From: Rhodobacter viridis
GTDB taxonomy: Bacteria > Pseudomonadota > Alphaproteobacteria > Rhodobacterales > Rhodobacteraceae
Direction of reading: 5' to 3'
Length of the DNA: 64,000 bases
Assembly: GCF_003217355.1 (NCBI RefSeq)
Contig: NZ_QJTK01000014.1
Coordinates: 18,378-82,377, forward strand
Shown: piece by piece, positions 30,901 through 40,801 of the stretch
Layout: each line of letters opens with the position of its first letter
How positions within the stretch are numbered: the first letter of the stretch is position 1
Made by a program: the position numbers and the translations under genes
Notes under the pieces: generated by a model
Database searches by the model: none
What the model was told of the DNA's origin: nothing
The model's input: the letters and a program-made list of their open reading frames with translations, nothing else

Positions 30901-31442
30901 CCCCGCCCACCCTGCCGATGATGCATCTGGGCGAGGAGGTGGTGGAGGATTACCTGTCGCTGCGGCTGTCCTTGCGCGCCCATCCGATGGAGCTGTTGCG
31001 CCCGATGATTGCCGGGCTGACGCCGCATGCCAGTCTTGGCAGCGCGCCGATCGCCCGGACCTCGGTCTGCGGTCTGGTGATCACGCGCCAACGCCCCGGC
31101 ACGGCCTCGGGGGTGATTTTCCTGACTTTGGAGGATGAGACGGGGGTGTCGAACGTGATCGTCTGGCCGAAGATCTATGCGCAATTCCGCCGCGCGGTGA
31201 TCGGCGGGCGGCTTTTGCGCGTCACCGGGCGGTTGCAGCGCGAGGGGATCGTGGTGCATCTGATCGCGGACGAGATCACCGATCTTTCGGGCCATCTTGC
31301 GGCCTTGGGCCATCCGCTCGACAGCGTGGTGGGGCTGACCCAGCCGCAGGCCGACGACGCGCCGCGGCCAAGGGCGCAGGCCGGGGCACGGCATCCGCGC
31401 GAGCAGGCGAAGAAACTGTTCCCAAGCCGGGATTTTCATTGA
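27960..31442 (+). CDS. dnaE2: Error-prone DNA polymerase DnaE2 (ImuC)
   Basis: A C-family polymerase of about 1160 residues for translesion synthesis with ImuA/B. The PHP domain starts YAELCITSNFSFLTGASHPEEL, and the palm aspartates lie in PPDIDVDFEHERREEV. The C-terminal OB domain includes GVIFLTLEDETGVSNVIVW. The GTG at 27960 overlaps the imuB stop (GTGA). The only other in-frame candidate before the conserved start is a GTG at 27990. Either choice gives about 50-60 extra residues, rich in Pro/Gly/Ser, encoded by repeat-like DNA (28060-28140). Relatives begin almost at YAEL, so this extension is anomalous. Confidence 0.9.
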   Translation: MSEPGNRTPPVEGVPGERPCASQGPAKAGSRPPPAPPSPFHLAENTSGGEGGSAPLSGPAAQPAYAELCITSNFSFLTGASHPEELVTRAADLGLTALAITDRNSLAGVVRAFAALKELRRARNDVPIRSATVTDTSARLSTETTLPRPKADALPRLITGARLILRDALCDWIALPTDRAAYERLSQLLTLGKRRAPKGDCHLDLADLHAEGRGLILIALPQAPLSPKIAHELTEMARRFPGHVFLGAAPRYDGSDRAHFAALSALALATSAPMVAVGDVLMHRAARRQLADVLTCLREGLTIDRIGTKALPNAERRLKSGAEMARLFADHPAAIRRTLDIAARIQFDLSDLSYDYPASLGPEAPQDRLTRLTWEGLARRCPDGIPDRFRALAEKELALVADLGFAAYFLTVHDIVAFARARNILCQGRGSAANSILCWALGITDVRPDQISMVFERFISKHRGEPPDIDVDFEHERREEVIQHIYDTYGRDRAGLCATVIHFRTRAAIREVGKVMGLSADTTAALTGQIWGSSSKGADPARLRELGLDPENRRLAQTIRLIGEIIGFPRHLSQHVGGFVITRGRLDALCPIENAAMEGRTVIEWDKDDIDTLGILKVDILSLGMLTCLRKAFALLEKTGGPSLTLGTVPQEDAPTYAMLSRADAIGVFQVESRAQMNFLPRMRPRTFYDLVIEVAIVRPGPIQGGMVHPYIARRQGREAVSFPSKDLEGVLGKTLGVPLFQEQAMQIAVVGAGFSPEEADRLRRSIATFRRMGTIATFRDRFIAGMLDRGYEQTFAEASFAQIEGFAEYGFPESHAAAFAMLTYVSSWLKCHYPAHFACALLNAQPMGFYAPAQIVRDAREHGIEVRPVSVNASDWDNTLERRTDGRFALRLGFRQVKGLREDDAGWIVAARGNGYPDPQALWLRAGVGAATLERLAEADAFAGMGLTRRDALWQVRAIRAPRPLPLFSDPLDGEGIVEAPPTLPMMHLGEEVVEDYLSLRLSLRAHPMELLRPMIAGLTPHASLGSAPIARTSVCGLVITRQRPGTASGVIFLTLEDETGVSNVIVWPKIYAQFRRAVIGGRLLRVTGRLQREGIVVHLIADEITDLSGHLAALGHPLDSVVGLTQPQADDAPRPRAQAGARHPREQAKKLFPSRDFH
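28060..28140. repeat. Intergenic-type repeat lying within the dnaE2 frame
   Basis: The stretch runs from ccccctcccc through cttgccgaaaatacctcg to the hairpin GGGGGGC-AGC-GCCCCCC (28109-28115, 28119-28125). It resembles, from memory, a dispersed intergenic repeat of Rhodobacteraceae with a CTTGCCxAAATAC core. No second copy of the core was seen in this window. It stays in frame with dnaE2. Confidence 0.45.
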
Positions 31443-31554
31443 GGGACTGCCCGATTTCGGGCGGAAAAGGAAAGGCACGGCCTTTCCCCGCCCGCTGCGA
31501 TCCGGTCGTCCCAGGACCGTTTCCCCAAGCACAGCAGAGGCCGGCGCCCGACCC

Positions 31555-31665
31555 GGCGGGCGAGAAGCGCCCGCCATGGGCGGGGCGGGCGCTGGCCGAG
31601 GGCCTTTGGGCCCCCGGCGGTCACTGGGCCGATGTCCCGCATGGCCAAGGCAATGGCCTTGGCCA
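31555..31665. repeat. Cluster of hairpins between dnaE2 and ybaK
   Basis: This gap has no gene. It holds a perfect 8-bp hairpin GGCGGGCG / CGCCCGCC (31555-31562, 31568-31575) and a 10-bp one TGGCCAAGGC / GCCTTGGCCA (31642-31651, 31656-31665, loop AATG). A G/C palindromic stretch lies between them. Neither has a T-run. They may be REP-like elements that also separate the convergent transcripts. Confidence 0.5.
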
Positions 31666-31673
31666 GACGCCTC

Positions 31674-32153
31674 TCACCCCTCGGCCACCAGCCCCTTCGC
31701 CACGCCGCCCGACACCGCCAGCGCATCGGCAGGCGCGAGCCGCACCATCAAGCCCCGCTTGCCGCCGTTCACGACGATCCGCTCCACGCCCAGCGCCGTC
31801 GCCTCGAACGCCACCGGTACCCGCTTCTTCTGCCCGAACGGCGAAATCCCCCCGGTGTGAAAGCCGGTCAGCCGCTCGGCCTTGTCGGGCGGCATCATCG
31901 CCGCCGTCTTGGCCCCGAAAGCCACCGCCACCTTCTTCATGGACAATGTGCAATCCGACGGGATCACCGCACAGGCAGGCTTGCCATCGACCTCGACCAT
32001 CAGCGTCTTGAGCACCTCGGCGGGATCGGCGCCGATCGCCGCAGCCGCATGCAGGCCGATCTTGTCCTGCCCGGCAACGTACTCATATTCGATCCGCTCG
32101 AAACCGACCTTCGCGGCCTCGAGCGCGCGGGTGGCTTGGGTGGCTGTGCTCAT
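31674..32153 (-). CDS. ybaK: Cys-tRNA(Pro)/Cys-tRNA(Cys) deacylase, YbaK/EbsC family
   Basis: A 159-residue single-domain editing enzyme that hydrolyses Cys-tRNA(Pro). Family segments include [19 protein letters not shown], the [12 protein letters not shown] segment near residue 72 and [14 protein letters not shown] near 101. The ATG at 32153 is chosen from the YbaK start ([13 protein letters not shown]). Cytoplasmic, divergent from the SDR gene at 32304. Confidence 0.9.
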   Translation of the reverse strand: MSTATQATRALEAAKVGFERIEYEYVAGQDKIGLHAAAAIGADPAEVLKTLMVEVDGKPACAVIPSDCTLSMKKVAVAFGAKTAAMMPPDKAERLTGFHTGGISPFGQKKRVPVAFEATALGVERIVVNGGKRGLMVRLAPADALAVSGGVAKGLVAEG

Positions 32154-32303
32154 GGCGCTCTCCTTTTCCCCGTCTTGCCAAGCCCCCCTCCCCCCGTCAA
32201 CGCCGCAAATTCCGTTGCGTCGCAACCGCAGGATGTGCCGCCTTTGCCGTTGCCAGAGACCCCGCCCCCGATAGGATTTGACGTCAGGGAAAGGGAGGAG
32301 AGG

Positions 32304-33071
32304 ATGCAGATTTCAGGCAAGGTCTTTGTCGTCACCGGCGGCGGTTCGGGGCTCGGTGCCGCGGTCGCGCGGATGGTTGCGGACAATGGCGGCAAGGTGG
32401 TGATCGTCGATCTGAACGCCGAGGCGGGCATGGCGATGGCCTCGGACCTCGGCGCCATCTCGCGGTTTTGCCGCGCCGATGTCACGCAGGAAGCCGACGG
32501 CACCGCCGCGATCGAGTTGGCGATTTCGGTCTTCGGGCGGCTCGATGCGCTGGTCAATTGCGCGGGCATTGCCCCGGGCGAAAAGATATTGGGCCGCGAG
32601 GGGCCGCATCGGCTCGACAGTTTTGCCCGCGCGGTGACGGTGAACCTTGTGGGCACCTTCAACATGCTGCGTCTGGCCGCCGAGGCGATGGCGAAAAACG
32701 CCCCCGGCCCGGGCGGCGAGCGCGGGGTGATCGTCAACACGGCCTCCATCGCGGCCTTTGACGGGCAGATCGGACAGGCGGCCTATGCCGCGTCCAAGGG
32801 CGGCGTCGCGGCGCTGACCCTTCCGGCCGCGCGCGAACTCGCCCGGCATGGCATCCGCGTCGTGACGGTGGCGCCCGGCATATTTCGCACACCGATGATG
32901 GCGAGCCTGCCGCAGGAGGTGCAGGACAATCTGGGCGCCTCGGTGCCCTTCCCGAACCGGCTGGGAGATCCCGCGGAATATGCCGCGCTGGTGCGCCATA
33001 TCTGCGAAAACCAGATGATGAACGGCGAGGTGCTGCGGCTGGATGGCGCCCTGCGGATGGCCGCGAAATGA
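32304..33071 (+). CDS. SDR, 3-hydroxyacyl-CoA dehydrogenase type II-like
   Basis: A 255-residue short-chain dehydrogenase close to the HSD10/type II 3-hydroxyacyl-CoA dehydrogenase group. It has [14 protein letters not shown] (cofactor), then [16 protein letters not shown], the [20 protein letters not shown] segment (catalytic Ser, Tyr, Lys) and [21 protein letters not shown] precedes the ATG. Its stop overlaps or abuts the thiolase gene, and the pair would catalyse the last two steps of a beta-oxidation cycle for short or branched acyl-CoA. Confidence 0.88.
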   Translation: MQISGKVFVVTGGGSGLGAAVARMVADNGGKVVIVDLNAEAGMAMASDLGAISRFCRADVTQEADGTAAIELAISVFGRLDALVNCAGIAPGEKILGREGPHRLDSFARAVTVNLVGTFNMLRLAAEAMAKNAPGPGGERGVIVNTASIAAFDGQIGQAAYAASKGGVAALTLPAARELARHGIRVVTVAPGIFRTPMMASLPQEVQDNLGASVPFPNRLGDPAEYAALVRHICENQMMNGEVLRLDGALRMAAK

Positions 33072-33082
33072 GGGGGGAGATG

Positions 33083-34263
<1,181 letters not shown>

Positions 34264-34267
<4 letters not shown>

Positions 34268-35109
34268 CCGGCGCGGCAGGTCATCGGGCGGGCGGCGGGC
34301 CGGATCTCGTCCGTCCGCCGCCAGAGCCCGTCTGCCCGCGCGAAGACCACCCGCCCGGCGCGGGCAAAGCCCACCACGCCCGCGGGGGTGAAGCGGGTGA
34401 TCTCGGCCCGGTCCGGCGCCAGATCGATCACGCCGAAATCATTCGGCTCGCCGCGTTCGCGGGTCGAAAGACCGGTGCCGACCTGCAGCTGCAGCACGCG
34501 CGCCGCGCCCTCTCGGGTGACGAAGGGCTGCGTGCGCCACAGATGCAGATGCCCGGTGCACAGCATCCCCACCCCGGCTTCGGCCATCGCCTCCAGCGCG
34601 TCCGCGGCGCCCGCAAGCAGGGTCTTGTCGCTGTCGTCGGGCTGGGTGAACGGGTGATGCGCCACCACCACGACCTGTCGCCCCGCCTGCACGGCCTTGC
34701 GCACCCGCGCGAGCAGCGTCGCGAAGCCGCCGCGGCGAATGCGGCCCGCCTGCCAATGCCGCGGCGTCGCGGTGTTGAAGCCAAGCACCGTCACCCCCGG
34801 CAGCTCCCGCACCGGGTAGAGGTCGTCGCAGATCGCGGCGCGATAGCCGCCAAAGGGGCGCAGGAACCGCAGCACGGGCCGATCGAGCGGAATGTCGTGA
34901 TTGCCCGGAACCGCAAGCCAGGGCCGCTCGATCCGGTCCAGAAAGGCCTGCGCCTGACGGAACTGTGCCTCCCGGGCACGCTGGGTGATATCGCCCGAAA
35001 GCAGCACCAGATCGGGCGCCAGCCGCTGCACCGCCGCCACCAGAGGCGCGATCAGCTCGGGATGGGTGCGCCCGAAATGCAGATCCGAAAGGTGCAACAG
35101 CCGGATCAC
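34264..35109 (-). CDS. Calcineurin-like metallophosphoesterase
   Basis: A 281-residue binuclear metallophosphoesterase. Metal motifs are all present: [10 protein letters not shown] (DxH), LLSGDIT (GD), VPGNHDIPL (GNHD), VAHHPF (H) and CTGHLHL (GHxH). The start is GTG at 35109, overlapping the TGA of the upstream lipid-kinase gene. It converges on the thiolase gene, sharing stop bases. The CpdA/Icc-like layout allows a cyclic-nucleotide or UDP-sugar hydrolase. The coupling to a lipid kinase suggests phospholipid or membrane metabolism, which is inference. Confidence 0.88.
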
Positions 35110-36131
35110 GCCGGAATCCCCTCCGCCAGCGCGTCGACCACGGTTTCGGCAAGCCCGCCCTGCTCCTCGGCCGCGCCCGCGCGGGCACTGAGCTCGGGGC
35201 CGATCACCGTCAGCCCCTCGGGCAGGGCGCGGTAGTGCAAGGGCGTCGCCATCTCGGACCTTTCGCCATCGCGGGCGGTCAAAAGCCGCGGCTTCGCCGG
35301 GGTGATGGTGAAGGCGGAGCCGAAGTCGATCTGGTAATCGACATGCCGCTCGGCCCAGCCCATGCCCAGCTTGAGCGCCCCCGTCAGCATCGCGCGCAGA
35401 CTGGTTTCCGGCGCCAGAAGCAGCGCCAGCTCGCCCGCGCGCAAGCGCCCCGCCCCGGCAATGCCCAGGAAATCAAGCTGATAGGGGCTGTTCATCACGA
35501 AGGCGAGCGGCGAATGCACCCGCCTTGTGCCGGTGGCGCCCTCGATCGTCAGCCACATGCCGCCCGGTGCGACCAGCATCGTGCGCAGCACCGACCAATG
35601 CGCCGCAAGGCGCGAGCGGCCCCAGCGGCGGTAGATCGCCTCGCGCTCGCGCAGGATGCGGGGGTAAAGCCCGATCGAGGCGTTGTTCAGAAACAGCCGG
35701 TCGTTCACCAGCCCCGCCTGCACCGCGCGCGCCGTGCCCCCGGCGAGCACCGCCACCGCGGCGTCGATGTCTTCGGGAATGCCCAGACCGCGGGCGAAGA
35801 AATTGAAGGTGCCGGTCGGAATGACCCCGAGCCGCACCCCGGCGCCGTGGATCGTGTCGGCAACGGCCGAAATCGTGCCATCACCGCCGCAGGCGACGAG
35901 GGTGCCAACCCCCTGCGCCAGCGCGGCGCGGGTGTTGGGCACGATCTTTTCCGGCCCGCCCGAAAGCAGCGTCCAGCCGCCCTGCGGAAAATGCCGTTCG
36001 AAGGCGGCGTGCAGCGCCGCGATCCGCTCAGAGGCGCCGGTTCCGGAGCCGGAATTGACCACAACGCAAATCTGCTCGGCGGCACCGGCCGGAAAACGCG
36101 GGATCGGGGGGAAACGGGTCTCGAGGATCAT
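35106..36131 (-). CDS. Diacylglycerol kinase-family lipid kinase
   Basis: A 341-residue protein with the DAGK catalytic fold. VVNSGSGTG is the first nucleotide loop, [16 protein letters not shown] the GGDGT motif, and [19 protein letters not shown] the third conserved loop. GTFNFFAR replaces the commoner GTANDFAR, as in many YegS/BmrU-like enzymes. The ATG at 36131 is chosen because the upstream codons look non-coding. Coupled by a GTGA overlap to the metallophosphoesterase. The lipid substrate is unknown. Confidence 0.85.
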   Translation of the reverse strand: MILETRFPPIPRFPAGAAEQICVVVNSGSGTGASERIAALHAAFERHFPQGGWTLLSGGPEKIVPNTRAALAQGVGTLVACGGDGTISAVADTIHGAGVRLGVIPTGTFNFFARGLGIPEDIDAAVAVLAGGTARAVQAGLVNDRLFLNNASIGLYPRILREREAIYRRWGRSRLAAHWSVLRTMLVAPGGMWLTIEGATGTRRVHSPLAFVMNSPYQLDFLGIAGAGRLRAGELALLLAPETSLRAMLTGALKLGMGWAERHVDYQIDFGSAFTITPAKPRLLTARDGERSEMATPLHYRALPEGLTVIGPELSARAGAAEEQGGLAETVVDALAEGIPA

Positions 36132-36275
36132 GGCGCACTCCGCTTGGGTGCGGGGCTTTCCGACGCACCTGTTCCCCAACGCGGCAGGCACGAAATCGTT
36201 CCCTGCCGCAGCGATTGGCTTTCCGCCCCGGCTGCGCTAGAACGGCGCGAGCCAATGCCAGCCCGGAGACATCCG

Positions 36276-38111
36276 ATGCCCCATTACCGTTCCCGCAAAT
36301 CGACCCATGGCCGCAACATGGCCGGTGCCCGTGGCCTGTGGCGTGCCACCGGCATGACCGACGGCGATTTCGGCAAGCCGATCATCGCCGTCGTCAACTC
36401 CTTCACCCAGTTCGTGCCGGGTCACGTCCACCTGAAGGACCTCGGCCAGATGGTCGCGCGCGAGATCGAAGCCGCGGGCGGTGTCGCCAAGGAATTCAAC
36501 ACCATCGCCATCGATGACGGCATCGCGATGGGCCATGACGGCATGCTCTATTCCCTGCCCTCGCGCGAAGTGATCGCGGATTCGGTCGAATACATGGTCA
36601 ACGGCCATTGCGCCGACGCGATGGTCTGCATCTCGAACTGCGACAAGATCACGCCCGGCATGATGATGGCGGCGATGCGGCTCAACATCCCGGTGATCTT
36701 CGTTTCGGGCGGGCCGATGGAGGCGGGCAAGATCAGTTCCGACGTGATCGACCATGACCTTGATCTGGTCGATGCGATGGTCGTGGCCGCCGACGACAGC
36801 TACACCGACGCACAGGTCGAAGCGATCGAGAAAGCCGCCTGCCCCACCTGCGGCTCGTGCTCGGGGATGTTCACCGCGAATTCGATGAACTGTCTGGCCG
36901 AGGCGCTGGGGCTGGCGCTGCCGGGCAACGGCTCGATGCTGGCGACCCATGCCGACCGCAAGGCGCTCTTCCTTGAAGCCGGGCGCAAGATCGTCGAGAT
37001 CACCAAGCGCCACTATGAGGGCGAGGAAAAGGGCCTGCTGCCGCGCGACATCGCCACGTTTGAGGCGTTCGAAAACGCGATGAGCCTTGATATCGCGATG
37101 GGTGGCTCGACCAACACCGTGCTGCACCTGCTCGCCATCGCCCATGAAGGCGAGGTGAATTTCACCATGGACGACATGGACCGGCTGTCGCGCAAGGTGC
37201 CGTGCCTGTCCAAGGTCGCCCCGGCGAAACAGGACGTGCATATGGAAGACGTGCACCGCGCGGGCGGCATCATGGCGATCCTTGGCGAATTGCTGCGCGG
37301 CGGTCTGCTGCATGGCGATGCGAAAACCGTGCATTCGGCGACCATCGCCGAGGCGATTGCGAAATGGGACGTGATGGTGGCGAACGATCCCGCCGTCGAC
37401 ACGTTCTACCGCGCCGCACCGGGGGGCGTGCGCACCACCGAAGCCTTCTCGACCCAGAACCGCTACAAGGAGCTGGACCGCGACCGCAAGGGCGGCGTGA
37501 TCCGCTCGGTCGAGCACGCCTTCACCAAGGACGGCGGTCTGGCGGTGCTCTTTGGCAACATCGCGGAAAACGGTTGCATCGTGAAGACCGCGGGCGTGGA
37601 CGAGTCGATCCTCAAGTTCACCGGCCCGGCGAAAGTCTTTGAAAGCCAAGACGATGCGGTGTCCGGCATCCTGACCGGCAAGGTCATCGAGGGCGAAGTG
37701 GTGGTGATCCGCTTCGAGGGCCCGCGCGGTGGCCCGGGCATGCAGGAGATGCTCTATCCGACCAGCTATCTGAAATCGAAGGGGCTGGGCAAGAAATGCG
37801 CCCTGCTGACCGATGGCCGCTTCTCGGGCGGCACCTCGGGGCTCTCGATCGGGCACGTCTCGCCCGAGGCCGAGGAAGGCGGGCTGATCGGGCTTGTCGA
37901 AACCGGCGACGTGATCGAGATCGACATTCCGAACCGCACCATCCATCTGGCGGTGGACGAGGCAACGCTCGCCGCCCGCCGCGCCGCCAAGGGCCCGCTG
38001 CCCTGGGCCCCCGCTGCCCCCCGTCCGCGCCATGTGTCGACCGCGCTCAAGGCCTATGCGATGTTCGCGTCCTCAGCGGCCAAGGGCGGCGTGCGCATCC
38101 TGCCGAAGTGA
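36276..38111 (+). CDS. ilvD: Dihydroxy-acid dehydratase
   Basis: A 611-residue Fe-S dehydratase of valine, leucine and isoleucine synthesis, converting 2,3-dihydroxy acids to 2-keto acids. Cluster cysteines appear in [11 protein letters not shown] and [11 protein letters not shown], and the [12 protein letters not shown] and [19 protein letters not shown] motifs are present. The start [19 protein letters not shown] is the family's standard one. Monocistronic, followed by a strong terminator. No regulatory leader is evident in the 144 bases upstream. Confidence 0.97.
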   Translation: MPHYRSRKSTHGRNMAGARGLWRATGMTDGDFGKPIIAVVNSFTQFVPGHVHLKDLGQMVAREIEAAGGVAKEFNTIAIDDGIAMGHDGMLYSLPSREVIADSVEYMVNGHCADAMVCISNCDKITPGMMMAAMRLNIPVIFVSGGPMEAGKISSDVIDHDLDLVDAMVVAADDSYTDAQVEAIEKAACPTCGSCSGMFTANSMNCLAEALGLALPGNGSMLATHADRKALFLEAGRKIVEITKRHYEGEEKGLLPRDIATFEAFENAMSLDIAMGGSTNTVLHLLAIAHEGEVNFTMDDMDRLSRKVPCLSKVAPAKQDVHMEDVHRAGGIMAILGELLRGGLLHGDAKTVHSATIAEAIAKWDVMVANDPAVDTFYRAAPGGVRTTEAFSTQNRYKELDRDRKGGVIRSVEHAFTKDGGLAVLFGNIAENGCIVKTAGVDESILKFTGPAKVFESQDDAVSGILTGKVIEGEVVVIRFEGPRGGPGMQEMLYPTSYLKSKGLGKKCALLTDGRFSGGTSGLSIGHVSPEAEEGGLIGLVETGDVIEIDIPNRTIHLAVDEATLAARRAAKGPLPWAPAAPRPRHVSTALKAYAMFASSAAKGGVRILPK

Positions 38112-38130
38112 TCGCAAGGCTATCGAACTG

Positions 38131-38161
38131 AAAAGGCCCCCGCCGCGACGGGGGCCTTTTT
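38131..38161. terminator. Bidirectional terminator between ilvD and exoD
   Basis: Hairpin GGCCCCCG / CGGGGGCC (38135-38142, 38149-38156), flanked by AAAA on the left and TTTTT on the right. The layout suits termination of both convergent genes. Confidence 0.92.
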
Positions 38162-38173
38162 CATCTCAGCCGA

Positions 38174-38857
38174 TCAGGACCAGGTTTGCAGCACATGCGC
38201 GGCGGCGGCGATCATCGCCCAGATCACCCCATGCACCAGCGCGAGCGCCCCAAGCCCTGCCGTCACCCCGGCCATCACCCAAAGCCCGTCGCGCTCGAAA
38301 AGACCGATGCCGATCAAGGCGAGCGCAAAGGCCGGGCCGATATTGCCGAGCGGGATCGGCAGCGTCAGGATGATCGCCAGCACAAGGGCCAGCGCCCCCA
38401 GCGCCTGCTCGGCCCAGCGCGAGGACAGAAAGCCCAGCCGCGGTTTCAGCATCTTTTCCGCCCGGGTCAGGCGCGGCACGACAAAGGCAGCCAGACGCGC
38501 GAAATCCGCCCGCGCGATCGAGCGTTTGGCGATGAAGGCGGGAAACCACGGCGGCCCGCCGATCAGCATCTGAAAGGTCAGGAAGATCAGCGGCAGCCCC
38601 AGCACGGCCGAAGTGCCCGGCGGCGTCGGCAGCACATTCGGCAGCGAAAAGATCACCAGAAGCGGGCCAAAGGCGCGCACGCTGAGCCGCGTAAGCAGAT
38701 CGGACAGCGCGATGCGGTCGCGGCTTTGATCCTCGGCCAGCTCGGTCAGCAGATCCGACAGCCGCTCGGGCCGGGGCTTGCGCGACAGACGCGCGCGCAG
38801 CTTCGCGGCAACGGCCCGCGCCCGGGCACGCGCGGCGGGGCCCGACATCCGGCTCAT
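38174..38857 (-). CDS. exoD: Exopolysaccharide synthesis protein ExoD family
   Basis: A 227-residue membrane protein. After a basic N-terminus, four or five hydrophobic segments appear from about residue 60 (ALSDLLTRLSVRAFGPLLVIFSLPNVLP onward). The PGTSAVLGLPLIFLTFQMLIG and LTLPIPLGNIGPAFALALIGIGL segments are characteristic of ExoD. Named after a Sinorhizobium gene needed for exopolysaccharide and alkaline tolerance; the biochemical role is unknown. The ATG at 38857 is chosen over an open upstream frame. Confidence 0.82.
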   Translation of the reverse strand: MSRMSGPAARARARAVAAKLRARLSRKPRPERLSDLLTELAEDQSRDRIALSDLLTRLSVRAFGPLLVIFSLPNVLPTPPGTSAVLGLPLIFLTFQMLIGGPPWFPAFIAKRSIARADFARLAAFVVPRLTRAEKMLKPRLGFLSSRWAEQALGALALVLAIILTLPIPLGNIGPAFALALIGIGLFERDGLWVMAGVTAGLGALALVHGVIWAMIAAAAHVLQTWS

Positions 38858-39019
38858 GCCCGCACCCTTTGGGGAATGCGGACAAGGCAAGGGCGGCACA
38901 TGGCAAATCGGCACGTCATGAGCGGAGATTTCACGCGGATCTGAAGAGGATATCTGGCAGATAGGCACCCCCTCCCCCGCTCGCAAGACCGCTGCGGCCG
39001 AATGTTGCGGCAGCGCCGT

Positions 39020-39463
39020 TCAGGGGGCGATGGTGTAGAGGATGAAACCCGAGGCCGGGGCATAGGTGTCGTAAAGCCCCCGCGCCGTGGTGTTGGTTTC
39101 CGCCGTGAGCCAGCGCACCGAAGTGTAGCCGCGCGCACGGGCAAAGGCCCGGACATGCTCGATCAGCGCCCGGCCGACCCCCTTGCCGCGCGCCTCGGGC
39201 ACGGTGAACAGGTCGCTCAGGTAAACGACCATCCCGCCCGAAAGCGAGCGGTGCATCAGCGAATATTGCACGAGGCCGAGCGCGGTGCCGTCTTCATCGC
39301 GGGCGATGTCGGCCCAGTAGGGCTCGGTTTCGGACTGGATCCAGTCCCAGACCCGCGCCTCGGCACCCGAGGCATCGGTCTTGTAAAACGCCGCATAGGC
39401 GCGAAACAGCGCCTCCCAATCGGCGCGGTCGGCGGGGGTGACGGGGGCAATGGTCAGGCTCAT
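39020..39463 (-). CDS. GNAT-family N-acetyltransferase
   Basis: A 147-residue GNAT enzyme. The acetyl-CoA loop is seen in VVYLSDLFTVPEARGKGVGRALIEHV (R/QxxGxG/A), and NTTARGLYDTYAPASGF is the usual C-terminal motif. It starts MSLTIAPVTPADRADW. Cytoplasmic. The substrate is unknown, and no operon partner is obvious. Confidence 0.88.
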   Translation of the reverse strand: MSLTIAPVTPADRADWEALFRAYAAFYKTDASGAEARVWDWIQSETEPYWADIARDEDGTALGLVQYSLMHRSLSGGMVVYLSDLFTVPEARGKGVGRALIEHVRAFARARGYTSVRWLTAETNTTARGLYDTYAPASGFILYTIAP

Positions 39464-39576
39464 GGCGGCTCTCCTCTTTGGTTCAGGGAACCGCAAGCGG
39501 CTGGCGGCGGCAAGCCGCCAAAGCGGGCGACGATTGCCCGGATTGCGCGAAGGACGGGGCCATGCGATGATAAGCC

Positions 39577-39771
39577 ATGGCCGAGATCGTCAATCTGAAC
39601 CGTTTCCGCAAGCAAGCCGCCCGTGCCGAAGCCAAGGCCGCGGCCGATGCCAATGCCGCCAAATTCGGCCGCACCAAGGCGCAGAAAAAGCTCGAGGAGG
39701 CCGAGGCCGCCAAAGCCCGCGCCACCCTCGACGCGCATCGGCGCGAGGATGAACCAGAGGACAAGGCGTGA
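39577..39771 (+). CDS. DUF4169 family protein
   Basis: A 64-residue basic, Ala-rich, helical protein (VNLNRFRKQAARAEAKAAAD start) of the DUF4169 family, whose function is unknown. It is coupled by a GTGA overlap to a ribbon-helix-helix gene. This two-gene order is common in Rhodobacterales, suggesting a joint role. Confidence 0.75.
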   Translation: MAEIVNLNRFRKQAARAEAKAAADANAAKFGRTKAQKKLEEAEAAKARATLDAHRREDEPEDKA

Positions 39772-40046
39772 GCGAAGCCCCGCGCAAGCATTCGCTGACC
39801 TTGGGCGGGCATCGCACCTCGGTCTCGCTCGAGGACGAGTTCTGGGTGGGATTCAAGGAACTCGCGGCCGAACGTGGTCTGGGCATCAACGAGGCCGCGC
39901 GGGAAATCGACGCGGCCCGCGATCCGGGCACCGGGCTTGCGACGGCGATCCGGCTGGCCGTGCTGCGCTATTACCGCGACCGCGCGACAAGCCCCGAGCG
40001 CACCGCCGCCTCGCAGGCCGCGGCCAGATCCTTGCGCGAGGGATAA
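39768..40046 (+). CDS. Ribbon-helix-helix domain protein
   Basis: A 92-residue RHH_4-type protein. The GHRTSVSLEDEFWVGFKELAAERG segment is the strand-helix start of the fold, and LATAIRLAVLRYYRDR is the second helix. GTG start, overlapping the DUF4169 stop. The last 76 bases overlap the 3' end of the convergent olsA gene. Possibly a DNA-binding regulator; its target is unknown. Confidence 0.78.
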   Translation: MSEAPRKHSLTLGGHRTSVSLEDEFWVGFKELAAERGLGINEAAREIDAARDPGTGLATAIRLAVLRYYRDRATSPERTAASQAAARSLREG

Positions 40047-40801
40047 TCCGACACATCAAGCGGCGGATGGAAAACCACCTCCGCCGCGCCCTGTTTCGGC
40101 GCCGACAGCACCTTGATCAGATGGCTTGCAAAGGGCATGTCCCGCCACCAGCCGTAAAACCGCGGGTCCTCGCCCTCGGGCGCGGTGTAATTCACCGTCA
40201 CCGGCTGGATCTGCATCACCTTGTCGAGGCCATGGGTGTAGAAAGCGGCAAAGAGCGTCGTCTTGAACGGCAGCACCTGCATCCCGTCGGTCGAGGTGCC
40301 CTCGGGGAAGAACAGCAGGTGATGGCCATCACGGATGCGGCCCTCGAAGATCGCCTGCTGCGCCTTCGCTTCACGCGGGTCGCGGCGGATGAAGACGGTG
40401 CCGGTCGCCCGCGCCAGCCAGCCGGCAAAGGGCCAATGCGCCACCTCGTCCTTCGAGACGAAGTAGCATTTCTGACAGGCGTTCAGCGTGTAGATGTCGA
40501 GCCAGCCGGTGTGATTGGCAACGACCGCGCCGATGTGGCGCATGGGTTCGCCGCGCACGCTGAAGCGCAGACCGATGAGCGCGACACAGATCCGGCACAC
40601 GACGGTGGTGATCGCGGGCGTCCAGGGCCGGTGCTCGCCATGCAGGGGCCGCTCGATCAGCCGCACCGCCAGCAAGACGATCAGCCCGACGAGCAGCGCA
40701 GTCGCGATCGGCACGCCCCGCAAGACCAAACGCATCCGGTCGGCAAGGGTCGCGGGCTTGTCGGGCGGCGGCTCATCCCCCATCCAGATCGGTCGCGTCA
40801 T
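39971..40801 (-). CDS. olsA: Lyso-ornithine lipid O-acyltransferase (PlsC family)
   Basis: A 276-residue PlsC-family acyltransferase with one or two N-terminal membrane segments (VPIATALLVGLIVLLAVRLI). Its catalytic HX4D motif is in VVANHTGWLDIYTLN, and the FFPEGTSTDGM substrate motif is near residue 168. It follows olsB with an ATGA overlap. This order supports the second step of ornithine-lipid synthesis, a phosphorus-free membrane lipid. Recalled work on R. capsulatus olsBA links it to cytochrome content. The 76-base antisense overlap with the RHH gene is unusual. Confidence 0.88.
   Translation of the reverse strand: MTRPIWMGDEPPPDKPATLADRMRLVLRGVPIATALLVGLIVLLAVRLIERPLHGEHRPWTPAITTVVCRICVALIGLRFSVRGEPMRHIGAVVANHTGWLDIYTLNACQKCYFVSKDEVAHWPFAGWLARATGTVFIRRDPREAKAQQAIFEGRIRDGHHLLFFPEGTSTDGMQVLPFKTTLFAAFYTHGLDKVMQIQPVTVNYTAPEGEDPRFYGWWRDMPFASHLIKVLSAPKQGAAEVVFHPPLDVSDYPSRKDLAAACEAAVRSGLVARSR

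Noticed and set aside
31439..31673. Coding sequence after dnaE2
   Set aside because: Open frames cross hairpins and are Pro/Arg-rich; none resembles a protein.
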